DNA of 64,000 bases from Lachnospiraceae bacterium. Lineage in GTDB: Bacteria; Bacillota; Clostridia; Lachnospirales; Lachnospiraceae. The stretch covers positions 26,571 through 90,570 of the forward strand of contig SVEF01000014.1 of assembly GCA_015057585.1 (NCBI GenBank), read 5' to 3'. The translations under genes were made by a program, and so were the position numbers. Below are positions 9,057 through 17,479 of this stretch, piece after piece. Position 1 is the stretch's first letter. Every line of letters begins with the position of its first letter. The notes beneath the pieces are model-generated. The model did no database searches and was not told the origin of the DNA. It saw only the letters and a program-made list of their open reading frames with translations.

Positions 9057-9326
9057 ATCAAAAACGATGATGGGAAGAAGTAGTGCTGAATTGGCTCAAC
9101 AGAAAGTTGCCGGTGGATGAGAGGCGCGGAGTACAGCAACAGGAATACATCCCGGAGTTGCGCACCGAAAAGAAATGAGTAGGCTGCGACGGAAGACAAC
9201 CGTTACAGTGTCAGAGTATCGCTTATGCTGTACTTGCTAAGGCAGATGATGTGAGTCGTCTGTGAATGAAGGTGGTAACACGTGGTAAATAATGCCTCGT
9301 CCTTTGAATGGGACGGGGCTTTTTTG
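9057..9326 (+). promoter_or_regulatory. Tyrosine T-box leader of tyrS
   Basis: The leader holds the T-box landmarks. The specifier loop has AGTA on the 5' side (about 9079-9082) and GAATAC on the 3' side, making TAC (Tyr) at 9146-9148 the specifier codon. A GAGTTGC-type distal segment follows. The T-box sequence AAGGTGGTAACACG is at 9269-9282, with the TGGT bulge that pairs with the uncharged tRNA 3' end; its last base suits the A discriminator of tRNA-Tyr. The terminator GCCTCGTCC/GGACGGGGC (9294-9319) with a T run follows. Uncharged tRNA-Tyr should stabilise the antiterminator and switch on tyrS. Confidence 0.93.
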
Positions 9327-9395
9327 TTTTTATCCGTGAGAAAATAAGGATTAGCAAGAGAGCAAAACTATTACATCGAAAGAGAGGAAAAAGAG

Positions 9396-10619
9396 ATGAC
9401 AGTTTATGAAGAATTAGTTGCAAGAGGTTTGATTGCACAGGTGACAGATGAAGCAGAAATTAAAGAGATGGTAAACAATGGTAAGGCCGTATTTTACATC
9501 GGTTTTGACCCGACCGCAGACAGCCTTCATGTAGGACATTTCATGGCTCTTTGCTTAATGAAGCGTCTTCAGATGGCAGGCAATAAGCCAATCGCTTTAA
9601 TCGGCGGAGGTACCGCAATGATTGGTGACCCATCCGGCAGAACCGACATGCGTCAGATGATGACGACAGAGACTATTGCACACAACTGTGAATGTTTCAA
9701 GCAGCAGATGAGCCGTTTTATTGACTTCTCTGAAGGCAAGGCGCTGATGGTAAACAATGCCGACTGGCTCATGGGACTCAACTACATTGAAGTACTTCGC
9801 GAGGTTGGTCCGCACTTTTCCGTAAACCGTATGTTGAGTGCGGAGTGCTACAAGCAGAGAATGGAAAGAGGCTTAAGCTTCTTAGAATTTAACTACATGA
9901 TTATGCAGAGTTACGATTTCCTGGCATTGTTCCAGAAGTACGGCTGTAACATGCAGTTTGGCGGCGATGACCAGTGGAGCAATATGCTTGGCGGTACTGA
10001 GTTAATCCGCAGAAAACTCGGCAAGGATGCATACGCTATGACCATCAACCTTTTATTAAATTCCGAAGGTAAGAAGATGGGTAAGACACAGTCCGGTGCT
10101 GTTTGGTTGGATCCGAATAAGACCACACCGTTTGAATTTTTCCAGTACTGGAGAAATGTCGGCGACCAGGATGTAATTAAGTGCTTAAAGATGTTAACCT
10201 TCCTTCCTTTGGAAGAAATCGTTGCGATGGAAGCTTGGGAAGGCAGTGAACTGAATAAGGCAAAGGAAATTCTTGCATTTGAACTGACTAAACTTGTTCA
10301 TGGTGAAGAAGAGGCAAATAAGGCGCTGGAAGCTTCCAAGGCGCTGTTTGCAGGCGGCGGCAGCTTAGAGAATATGCCGACTACTACACTTTCCGAAGAA
10401 AACTTTAAGGATGGTTCGATTGACATTATCTCCATGCTTGTTGTTTCCGGTCTCGTAACTTCCCGTTCGGAGGGACGCCGTGCCGTAGAGCAGGGTGGTG
10501 TTACCGTAGACGGAGAAAAGGTGACGGATTTTGCAAAGACCTTTACTAAGGATGAATTATCCGGTGAAGGTAAGATTGTAAAGAGAGGTAAAAAGAACTT
10601 TAACCGTATTATGGCATAA
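9396..10619 (+). CDS. tyrS: Tyrosyl-tRNA synthetase
   Basis: TyrRS, 407 residues, charges tRNA-Tyr. The class I signature HVGH is in FDPTADSLHVGHF. The KMSKS-equivalent loop reads KKMGKTQSGAVW. The Tyr/ATP pocket GGDDQWSNMLGGTELIRR is present, and the C-terminus carries an S4-like RNA-binding domain (SRSEGRRAVEQGGVTVDGEKV). The start at 9396 has AGAGAGGAAAAAG upstream. Expression is controlled by the T-box leader. A terminator follows within 12 bp. Confidence 0.97.
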   Translation: MTVYEELVARGLIAQVTDEAEIKEMVNNGKAVFYIGFDPTADSLHVGHFMALCLMKRLQMAGNKPIALIGGGTAMIGDPSGRTDMRQMMTTETIAHNCECFKQQMSRFIDFSEGKALMVNNADWLMGLNYIEVLREVGPHFSVNRMLSAECYKQRMERGLSFLEFNYMIMQSYDFLALFQKYGCNMQFGGDDQWSNMLGGTELIRRKLGKDAYAMTINLLLNSEGKKMGKTQSGAVWLDPNKTTPFEFFQYWRNVGDQDVIKCLKMLTFLPLEEIVAMEAWEGSELNKAKEILAFELTKLVHGEEEANKALEASKALFAGGGSLENMPTTTLSEENFKDGSIDIISMLVVSGLVTSRSEGRRAVEQGGVTVDGEKVTDFAKTFTKDELSGEGKIVKRGKKNFNRIMA

Positions 10620-10630
10620 GAAGATATGAA

Positions 10631-10672
10631 AACCGCAGTGTTGGAACGGAAGTTCCGATACTGCGGTTTTTT
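10631..10672. terminator. Terminator between tyrS and the convergent aldehyde dehydrogenase gene
   Basis: AACCGCAGT pairs with ACTGCGGTT, with an inner GGAAC/GTTCC stem, followed by six T residues on the plus strand. Confidence 0.85.
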
Positions 10673-10680
10673 CATTTTAT

Positions 10681-12060
10681 TTATCGCAAGAATATACGTA
10701 ATAATTTGTAGTAGAACGGACGGTATGGCTGATAACGGATCGGCAAATCCATCCAGGTCTTTTTGTCTACAATGCTCTTCGTGTGAGAAAAGGCATCAAA
10801 GCCCTCTTTCCCGTGATAGGAGCCCATACCGCTTTCGCCAACACCTCCGAACCCCATTTCGCTGGTAGCCAGGTGGATGACGACGTCATTGATACAGCCA
10901 CCGCCGAATGCGCAATGTTCGGTCAACAGCCGGATGTTGTGTTTGTCTTCGGAGAAAACGTAAAAAGCCAGCGGTTTTTGCTTGCTGTTCAATAAGGATA
11001 CCAATGCTTCGACAGAATCAAATTCCAAAACCGGCATAATCGGTCCGAAGATTTCTTCCTGCATAACAGCGTCGTCCCAACTGACATCGGAAAGTACGGT
11101 CGGGGCAATTTGCAACGTCTGACGGTTGGATTCTCCGCCATGCACGACTTTTTCTTTGTGAATCAAACCAAGAATACGGTCAAAATGTTTTTCATTCACG
11201 ATTTTTCCGTAATTTGGGTTTTGAAGAGGCATATCACCAAATTGTTTTTGAATTTCTTTTTTTACTTCACGGAGGAAGGCTTCCTTAACACTGCTGTGGC
11301 AGAGAACATAATCCGGAGCCACACAGGTTTGTCCGCAGTTTACGTATTTGCCAAATACAACACGCTTTGCTGCGAGTGGAATTTTGGCAGTGCTGTCGAT
11401 AATGCAAGGACTTTTTCCGCCAAGTTCCAGGACGGAAGGGGTCAGAGTTTCGGCAGCATGACGTAAAACTTCTTTGCCCACGGTCTGTCCGCCGGTAAAG
11501 AAAATGAAATCAAATTTCTTTTCCAATAAAGCGGCATTTTCTTTTCGTCCACCGGTAACAACCGCAACATATTCCGGAGGGAAACACTCAGAAAGGATAG
11601 TTTGGATTATGGCACCGGTAGCAGGAGAATAGGCGCTTGGTTTTACAATGGCAGTATTTCCTGCGGCAATGGCATCAACTAACGGATCGAGGGTCAGTAA
11701 AAACGGATAATTCCATGGACTCATAATCAGGACATTTCCGTAAGGCGATGCCTGTTGGAAACTCACGGAAGCAAATTGGGCAAGCGGAGTAGGAACGCGA
11801 TGTGGCTTTGCAAAGCGGGCGGTGTGTTTGATCATATAGCTGATTTCGGTTAACACAAGTCCTATCTCGCACATAAAGCCTTCAAATTTGCTTTTTCCTA
11901 AATCATGAATCAATGCCTGATTGATTTCTGCTTCGTGGGACCGGATGGTACGGTATAATTTCTTTAACATTTCTATGCGGAATTTTACCGGAAGGGTAAT
12001 GCCGCTTTCAAAGTATTTTTTTTGGTTTTCCAACAATACGTCAAGCTGAGACGGTTCCAT
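10681..12060 (-). CDS. NAD(P)-dependent aldehyde dehydrogenase
   Basis: This 459-residue aldehyde dehydrogenase oxidises an aldehyde to the acid through a thiohemiacetal on a cysteine. It shows MSPWNYPFLLTLDPL (cofactor and substrate channel), VFFTG-type FTGGQTVGKEVL (Rossmann loop), ELGGKSPCII (general-base Glu) and NCGQTCVAPDYV (catalytic Cys). The short length and the lack of an N-terminal extension fit the class 3 / AlkH-like branch that acts on medium and long-chain aldehydes. The start has AGGAGG ten bases upstream on the minus strand. It is encoded downstream of the TraX-like gene, 33 bp away, so the two may share a transcript. The real substrate is unknown. Confidence 0.92.
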   Translation of the reverse strand: MEPSQLDVLLENQKKYFESGITLPVKFRIEMLKKLYRTIRSHEAEINQALIHDLGKSKFEGFMCEIGLVLTEISYMIKHTARFAKPHRVPTPLAQFASVSFQQASPYGNVLIMSPWNYPFLLTLDPLVDAIAAGNTAIVKPSAYSPATGAIIQTILSECFPPEYVAVVTGGRKENAALLEKKFDFIFFTGGQTVGKEVLRHAAETLTPSVLELGGKSPCIIDSTAKIPLAAKRVVFGKYVNCGQTCVAPDYVLCHSSVKEAFLREVKKEIQKQFGDMPLQNPNYGKIVNEKHFDRILGLIHKEKVVHGGESNRQTLQIAPTVLSDVSWDDAVMQEEIFGPIMPVLEFDSVEALVSLLNSKQKPLAFYVFSEDKHNIRLLTEHCAFGGGCINDVVIHLATSEMGFGGVGESGMGSYHGKEGFDAFSHTKSIVDKKTWMDLPIRYQPYRPFYYKLLRIFLR

Positions 12061-12093
12061 AGCGTTACCTCCTTAAAATAATAATTTCATTCT

Positions 12094-12849
12094 CTAACGG
12101 AAAAACAAAAACCGAAGTATCCATAAAAACAGAAGATGTATCGGATAAAATCCGTAAAAGAACCATTTCGGCGGTTGTTTACCACGCGTTCCGTTGTAAT
12201 AAAAGATTGGAACAAAAGCAAGCGGTGCGGTATATTCCCAGAGAGTGACAATACCGCCAAAGATACATAGTTGCTTTCTGGCGTCAATCAGTAAATACAA
12301 AAGGGTGATCAGTAAGACGCCGAAAGCGTCATAATCTGTGCGAAGTACATACGCGGCCACCATAGCGGCAAGAACCGGCAGATAAGGCAGAAACCGGCTT
12401 TGCGGCCGTTTGTTTTTGATGTATTCAAATCCCCAAATGGCAAGTAAACCAAGCAACAGGGTGAAAAATACATTTTGTAATTGAAAACTGAAAACGGTGT
12501 TGTAAAATGCAAGGTCATACGGTAGTTCGGAGAGCAGGGCAAGTGCACCAAGGCGCAGGGCATATTTTTTTCGGTCTGTCGTATGGAAAAAGCCTTCGAC
12601 CAGCAGGAAACAATAGATTGGGAAAGCAAGCCGGCCGGTATAACGTAATATGTTGTAGCAGTGAAACCAGAACCTGTAATCTTTGGGGAGATAATCAAAG
12701 GAAGTACCTCCAAGGACAGCACCGGTTACCTGTGGCCAGATTCCGTTTTTAATCAGAACAGCGCCAACGTGGTCAAGAAACATGCTAATCAGTGCAAGCC
12801 ATTTCAGAAAGGCCCCCGAAAATCCGGAAAAAGAGTTCTTTTTCTTCAT
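12094..12849 (-). CDS. TraX-family integral membrane protein
   Basis: This 251-residue polytopic membrane protein has about 6-7 hydrophobic spans. The N-terminal KWLALISMFLDHVGAVL and the later GRLAFPIYCFLLVEGFFHT followed by SELPYDLAF are characteristic of the TraX family. TraX acetylates F-pilin, but chromosomal relatives in Firmicutes have no known pilus partner and are thought to be membrane acyltransferases. No conjugation genes are nearby, so the name reflects sequence likeness only. It precedes the aldehyde dehydrogenase on the same strand. Confidence 0.85.
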   Translation of the reverse strand: MKKKNSFSGFSGAFLKWLALISMFLDHVGAVLIKNGIWPQVTGAVLGGTSFDYLPKDYRFWFHCYNILRYTGRLAFPIYCFLLVEGFFHTTDRKKYALRLGALALLSELPYDLAFYNTVFSFQLQNVFFTLLLGLLAIWGFEYIKNKRPQSRFLPYLPVLAAMVAAYVLRTDYDAFGVLLITLLYLLIDARKQLCIFGGIVTLWEYTAPLAFVPIFYYNGTRGKQPPKWFFYGFYPIHLLFLWILRFLFFR

Positions 12850-12949
12850 AAAAATACCTCGTAAACATTAGTTCTTTTATCTTACCATATCTCCTTTTTT
12901 TTAACAAGAATGCGATAGGAAATCTGTGATAGATTCTTTGAAATTTTAC

Positions 12950-12978
12950 TTTACAATCCGAGCAATCTTTGGTACAAT
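12950..12978 (+). promoter_or_regulatory. sigma-A promoter of galK
   Basis: TTTACA at 12950-12955, 17-bp spacer, TACAAT at 12973-12978. The expected start is near 12985. Confidence 0.75.
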
Positions 12979-12991
12979 GATTTCAGAAATA

Positions 12992-13005
12992 TTGTTTTAA
13001 AACAA
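12992..13005. promoter_or_regulatory. 14-bp perfect palindrome in the galK leader, candidate operator
   Basis: TTGTTTTAAAACAA is a perfect inverted repeat lying 7-20 bases after the predicted transcription start of galK. The position would suit a repressor operator. No regulator gene is adjacent, and the AT-rich makeup means chance is possible. Confidence 0.4.
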
Positions 13006-13058
13006 AAATTATAGAACAAATAAAACATGATTAACAACTATATTTTGGGAGGTAAGCT

Positions 13059-14225
13059 ATGAGAGAGAAGTTAATGCAGGAATTTGAACGTATTTATGGC
13101 GGAACAGAGGACGTGCGTGTATTTTTTGCACCGGGGCGTGTGAACATGATTGGTGAGCATACCGACTACAACGGCGGTCATGTATTTCCATGTGCGCTGA
13201 CCATTGGTACCTATGCGGCAGCGAGAAGAAACGGAATGGACACCTGCCGTTTTTATTCCATGAACTTTGAGCACCTCGGTATTATTTATGCTGATTTGGA
13301 TGAACTTGTTTATGATAAGGAAAAAGATTGGGCAAATTATCCGATGGGTATCATCGCAAAACTGCAGGAGGCCGGTATTGCGGTAGATGAAGGCATGGAT
13401 TTTGTGTTCTGTGGCAATATTCCGAATTCCTCCGGACTTTCTTCTTCTGCTTCCATTGAAGTTCTGACTGCGTTTGCCTGCCGTGAACTTTTTGGGTTTG
13501 AGATGGATTTTGTAGAGATTTCAAAACTTTCCCAGAAGGCAGAAAACCAGTTCATCGGAGTAAATTGCGGTATTATGGACCAGTTTGCCATTGCTATGGG
13601 TAAAAAAGATCATGCAATTTTCCTGGATACAGCAGACCTTTCCTATGAGTACGCTCCGCTGGTGCTTGAGAATGCAAAGATTGTCATTGCCTGCAGCAAT
13701 AAGAAGCGTGGGCTCGGGGATTCCAAATATAACGAAAGAAGAAGTGAATGTGAAGCAGCACTTGCCCTGCTTCAGACCAAAAAGGATATCAAGTCTCTTG
13801 GTGAACTTTCCGAAGCGGAATTTGAAGAAATTAAGGATGTCATTGGCGATGAAGTAAAGATCCGCCGTGCAAAGCATGCAGTATATGAAAATCAGAGAAC
13901 CATCCGTGCTGTAGCAGCCTTAAAGGCAAATGATGTGAAGACATTCGGTGAACTGATGAATGCATCCCATGTTTCCTTAAGAGATGATTACGAAGTAACC
14001 GGTATTGAACTGGATACCCTGGTTGAGACGGCATGGACCGTTGAAGGTGTAATCGGTTCCCGTATGACCGGAGCAGGTTTTGGCGGCTGTACCGTAAGTA
14101 TTGTAAGAGAAGATTGTGTCGATAACTTTATTCAGACCGTAGGCGAGACTTATAAGAATAAAATCGGCTATGCGGCAGATTTCTATGTTGTAGACATCGG
14201 TAGCGGTCCTGTGGAATTAAACTAA
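13059..14225 (+). CDS. galK: Galactokinase
   Basis: GalK phosphorylates galactose at C1, the entry step of the Leloir pathway. The GHMP-kinase motifs are clear: GRVNMIGEHTDYNGG (galactose binding), PNSSGLSSSAS (ATP-binding motif 2) and MTGAGFGGCTVS (motif 3). It has 388 residues, as usual, and starts at 13059 with GGGAGG five bases upstream. It forms an operon with galT, separated by a weak hairpin. No mutarotase or galE is present in the window. Confidence 0.97.
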   Translation: MREKLMQEFERIYGGTEDVRVFFAPGRVNMIGEHTDYNGGHVFPCALTIGTYAAARRNGMDTCRFYSMNFEHLGIIYADLDELVYDKEKDWANYPMGIIAKLQEAGIAVDEGMDFVFCGNIPNSSGLSSSASIEVLTAFACRELFGFEMDFVEISKLSQKAENQFIGVNCGIMDQFAIAMGKKDHAIFLDTADLSYEYAPLVLENAKIVIACSNKKRGLGDSKYNERRSECEAALALLQTKKDIKSLGELSEAEFEEIKDVIGDEVKIRRAKHAVYENQRTIRAVAALKANDVKTFGELMNASHVSLRDDYEVTGIELDTLVETAWTVEGVIGSRMTGAGFGGCTVSIVREDCVDNFIQTVGETYKNKIGYAADFYVVDIGSGPVELN

Positions 14226-14244
14226 ATTTTGACAAACAGAAAAC

Positions 14245-14272
14245 GCCGGGAGTGATTGCTTCCGGCATTTTC
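14245..14272 (+). other. Intergenic hairpin between galK and galT
   Basis: GCCGGGAG (14245-14252) pairs with CTTCCGGC (14259-14266) around a 6-base loop, followed by ATTTTC. The T run is too poor for an efficient terminator. It may attenuate transcription or protect galK mRNA. Confidence 0.55.
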
Positions 14273-14287
14273 GGAATGGAGATAATT

Positions 14288-15799
14288 ATGACAAAAGAAA
14301 TTTTATGGCTGGCAGAATATGGAGTGAAAACAGGGTTGATAGCAGAAGAAGACCGTGTCTATACGATAAACCGTTTGATGGAATTATGTCAGATGGATGA
14401 CTTATCTGAGGAAGCAGCCGGGTTTGATTTGTTACCGTGCGATACGGAGCATCTTGCAGTTATACTGGAGAGAATGAATGATTATGCGGCGGCAAACGGA
14501 CTTCTGGAGGCAGATAGTATCACGTACCGGGATCTGTTTGATACAAAGATTATGGGGTTGTTGACACCGAGACCAAGCGAGGTCATCCGTTCTTTTGAAG
14601 CAAAGAAGGCAGAGAGCACGGAAGCGGCGACCGATTATTTTTATCAGCTTGCCCGTGTGTCGAATTATATCCGCACAGACCGTGTGAAGAAGGACAGAAA
14701 GTGGACGGCGGAGTCAGAATACGGTACGATGGATATTACAATTAACTTATCCAAGCCGGAAAAGGATCCAAAGGCCATTGCGGCGGCAAAAACGATGAAG
14801 CAAAGCGGTTACCCGAAGTGCCAGCTTTGTGTGGAAAACGAAGGGTATGCAGGCAGAACCAATCATCCTGCAAGACAGAATTTGCGTATCATTCCGCTGA
14901 CGATGAACAACGAGCCTTGGGGCCTTCAGTATTCCCCGTATGTCTATTATAATGAGCATTGTATCGTGCTCAATCAACAGCACACACCGATGAAAATCGA
15001 CCGTGCCTGCTTTGTAAAACTGCTTGATTTTGTGGAGCAGTTTCCGCACTATTTTCTTGGTTCCAACGCAGACCTTCCGATTGTTGGTGGTTCTATTTTG
15101 ACGCATGATCATTTCCAGGGCGGACATTATACGTTTGCCATGGAAAGAGCTGAAATTGAGACTCCGGTGATATTTGCGGGGTTTGAAGATGTCACGGCAG
15201 GTATCGTAAAATGGCCGATGTCGGTAATTCGTATCTGTAGCGAGAAAAAGGAACGTCTGATTGCTCTTGCGGAACGTATTTTAAAGGTATGGAGAGGGTA
15301 TACGGATGAGGAGGCTCTTGTGCTCGCAGAGACAGATGGCGAACCTCACAATACAATTACTCCGATTGCCAGAGTGCGTGACGGAAAGTTTGAATTGGAC
15401 CTGGTACTCAGAAACAATCTGACCACCAAAGAGCATCCGCTTGGCGTTTATCATCCGCATACAGAACTTCATCATATCAAAAAAGAAAACATCGGTCTGA
15501 TTGAAGTTATGGGACTTGCAGTGCTTCCGGCGCGTTTAAAGACAGAAATGGAAGAAGTGAAGCAGTGCCTGCTTCGAGGTGAGTGTGTGGCAGAAGTGGA
15601 GAGTGTTGCTTCCCATGGGGAATGGGCAGAGGAACTGGTAGCAAAGTATGGAACATTCTCTACGGATACGATTGATGCCGTAATCGAAAAGGAAATCGGT
15701 GATGTGTTCGTACGGGTATTGGAGCACGCCGGTGTTTATAAGCGTACTGCAGAGGGAAAAGAAGCTTTCCTGCGCTTCATAGAGAAAGTAAACGGCTAA
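14288..15799 (+). CDS. galT: UDP-glucose-hexose-1-phosphate uridylyltransferase, type 2
   Basis: GalT exchanges UMP between UDP-glucose and galactose-1-phosphate. At 503 residues it is the type 2 enzyme of Firmicutes rather than the 350-residue HIT-like E. coli form. The region GGSILTHDHFQGGHYTFAMER holds the histidines expected at the nucleotidyl-transfer site. ATG 14288 is preceded by GGAG ten bases upstream; an upstream GTG at 14252 lies inside the hairpin and is less likely. It is co-transcribed with galK. Confidence 0.95.
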   Translation: MTKEILWLAEYGVKTGLIAEEDRVYTINRLMELCQMDDLSEEAAGFDLLPCDTEHLAVILERMNDYAAANGLLEADSITYRDLFDTKIMGLLTPRPSEVIRSFEAKKAESTEAATDYFYQLARVSNYIRTDRVKKDRKWTAESEYGTMDITINLSKPEKDPKAIAAAKTMKQSGYPKCQLCVENEGYAGRTNHPARQNLRIIPLTMNNEPWGLQYSPYVYYNEHCIVLNQQHTPMKIDRACFVKLLDFVEQFPHYFLGSNADLPIVGGSILTHDHFQGGHYTFAMERAEIETPVIFAGFEDVTAGIVKWPMSVIRICSEKKERLIALAERILKVWRGYTDEEALVLAETDGEPHNTITPIARVRDGKFELDLVLRNNLTTKEHPLGVYHPHTELHHIKKENIGLIEVMGLAVLPARLKTEMEEVKQCLLRGECVAEVESVASHGEWAEELVAKYGTFSTDTIDAVIEKEIGDVFVRVLEHAGVYKRTAEGKEAFLRFIEKVNG

Positions 15800-15801
15800 T
15801 C

Positions 15802-15830
15802 TTGACGGATTCGTGTAAAGGGAATATACT
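15802..15830 (+). promoter_or_regulatory. sigma-A promoter of the first signal peptidase gene
   Basis: TTGACG at 15802-15807, 17-bp spacer, TATACT at 15825-15830, directly after the galT stop. Confidence 0.75.
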
Positions 15831-15863
15831 GTTAGGCAGTGATGTTAAAGGAGTACACAATCG

Positions 15864-16409
15864 ATGAGAGAAGCAAAACCAAATAAAATGAAAGAGTTTT
15901 TCAGTTGGGTATTGACCATTGCACTGGCGATTGCAGCGGCATGGCTCATTAATAATTTTGTTCTTTTTAAAATGGTAGTAGACGGACCGTGTATGGAAAG
16001 TACGCTGTATACGGGAGAAGAAATGTACGGTATCCGGATTGCCTACCTGTTCTCCGGCCCGGAGAGAGGCGATATTGTCACCTTCTGGGCGCCGGATTTA
16101 GAAGATGTTGTCTATGTAAAGAGAATCATCGGCTTGCCCGGAGAAACTGTAGAAATCAGAGATGGTGTCGTATATATTGACGGGACTGCTTTGGAAGAAC
16201 CTTATAAACAGACAAAAATGGTTGGGACCCTGGGACCATATGAGGTGCCGGAAGACAGTTACTTTATGCTTGGAGATAACAGAGACCACTCCCATGACTC
16301 TGTAGACTGGAAAAATACCTATGTAAAGCGGGAAGATATTATTTCTAAAATCTTATTCCGCTATCTGCCGGATTTTTACTGGTTTCCGGACGTGAATTAT
16401 GAAGAATAA
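15864..16409 (+). CDS. lepB: Type I signal peptidase with cysteine at the catalytic serine position
   Basis: This 181-residue S26-family protein has an N-terminal membrane anchor (residues 12-35), the KR-x-IGLPGE block with the catalytic lysine (VYVKRIIGLPGETVEI) and the C-terminal box YFMLGDNRDHSHDS. The serine box, normally G-x-S-M-x-P-T-L, reads GPCMESTL. Codon 43 (15990-15992) is TGT, so the nucleophile position is Cys. The second signal peptidase in this window (45.2 kb) keeps serine in the same box. Either this enzyme uses a Cys/Lys dyad or it has altered or little activity. It has its own promoter, and a DUF6033 gene follows. Confidence 0.92.
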   Translation: MREAKPNKMKEFFSWVLTIALAIAAAWLINNFVLFKMVVDGPCMESTLYTGEEMYGIRIAYLFSGPERGDIVTFWAPDLEDVVYVKRIIGLPGETVEIRDGVVYIDGTALEEPYKQTKMVGTLGPYEVPEDSYFMLGDNRDHSHDSVDWKNTYVKREDIISKILFRYLPDFYWFPDVNYEE

Positions 16410-16494
16410 CTAAAGAATAAAAAGAATCCTTCCGATATAGTATTTAGAAGTCCAAGGATGGGACTTGAATTTATATCAGGGAGGATTTTTTATT

Positions 16495-17328
16495 ATGACA
16501 AATTTTAACACGAACATGACAGAACAGTATGTACAGAATCTGTACCGGAAAAATGCAGAGAACGCCAAGAAAGCTTACGAAAGTAATCAGGGGAAAAAGC
16601 AGCGGGATTCTGCAAAAAAAGAAACACAGTATAACGATGAGGCTGCAGTGTATGAAGGCAGTGTAGCACCGGAACAGAAGACCGGAGCCTATTCCAGACC
16701 GGTATCTGTAAATTCAAATAAAAAGAATGACCTTCAGGCAAAACTGGAAGAAACATACGCAAACTTAAGTGATGCCGCAAAAGATTACCTGGAAGAATTA
16801 AAAGCAAAGTTCGGTGATATTGACTTCTTTATTGCAGACTGTGCTACAGACGAAGAGATGAACCGCTATTTTGCCATGGGTACAAAAAAGTATTCCTGTG
16901 TGATCAGTTCGGCAACGTTAGAACAGATGGCAACGGATGAAGAAGCAAGAGTAAAATACGAAGGCATCATTGACGGAGCTGATGAAAAACTGGAAGAGGT
17001 AAGGCAGGAAGTCAAAGAAGAGCTTGGCGAAGAAACTGCAGAACAGATCGAATCCTTTGCTATCTCTATTGATGACAACGGAGTGGTTACCTACTTTGCA
17101 AAGTTAAAGGAATCCAATGACGCGTATTATGAAAAATTGAAGGAAAAGCGTGCAGAGGAAAAGGCTGAAGATAAGAAAGCAGAAAAGAAAGAACCGGCTT
17201 TGATTAAAGCAGAATCCAAAGAAGCACTTTTGGAAGCATTAAGAGAAGTTTTGGGGATTCCTATGACGGATCCGGAAGTGGCAGTAGGGGAGCCGGAAAG
17301 TAAAGAAGAGGAAACAAAAAAAGAGTAA
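16495..17328 (+). CDS. DUF6033-like uncharacterised protein
   Basis: This 277-residue soluble protein is very rich in Lys and Glu and has no signal peptide or membrane span. The N-terminal 70 residues look disordered. A middle region (NDLQAKLEETYANLSDAAKDYLEELKAKFGDIDFFIADC) and the segment SFAISIDDNGVVTYFAKL resemble the Lachnospiraceae family DUF6033 as I remember it. The C-terminal 60 residues are a charged helical tail (KEKRAEEKAEDKK). ATG 16495 is chosen over the upstream frame because GGGAGG lies nine bases before it. A terminator follows. Function unknown. Confidence 0.7.
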   Translation: MTNFNTNMTEQYVQNLYRKNAENAKKAYESNQGKKQRDSAKKETQYNDEAAVYEGSVAPEQKTGAYSRPVSVNSNKKNDLQAKLEETYANLSDAAKDYLEELKAKFGDIDFFIADCATDEEMNRYFAMGTKKYSCVISSATLEQMATDEEARVKYEGIIDGADEKLEEVRQEVKEELGEETAEQIESFAISIDDNGVVTYFAKLKESNDAYYEKLKEKRAEEKAEDKKAEKKEPALIKAESKEALLEALREVLGIPMTDPEVAVGEPESKEEETKKE

Positions 17329-17343
17329 TGAAATAAGGCAGTG

Positions 17344-17378
17344 GAGGTGGAACCTAAAATTCCACCTCTTATTTTTTT
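17344..17378 (+). terminator. Terminator after the DUF6033 gene
   Basis: GAGGTGGAA pairs with TTCCACCTC around a 7-base loop, followed by a T-rich run (17369-17378). Confidence 0.88.
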
Positions 17379-17384
17379 GAACTA

Positions 17385-17413
17385 TGGACTTTTTTGTTCA
17401 AAAGATGTATGAT
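17385..17413 (+). promoter_or_regulatory. Probable promoter of the ABC exporter operon
   Basis: TGGACT (17385-17390), 17-bp spacer, TATGAT (17408-17413). The -35 lies in a 16-base string ACTATGGACTTTTTTG that recurs exactly at the promoter before nfnA (27326-27341). Confidence 0.5.
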
Positions 17414-17479
17414 GATAAGGATTTTATGGAATCGTATTCAGACAGGATGAAATTTGACTTACATAGGAGGATAAAACGG

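Noticed and set aside
17384..17479. N-terminal extension of ABC subunit 1
   Set aside because: It would start at the end of a terminator and before the predicted promoter, and lacks a ribosome site; ATG 17480 has AGGAGG.
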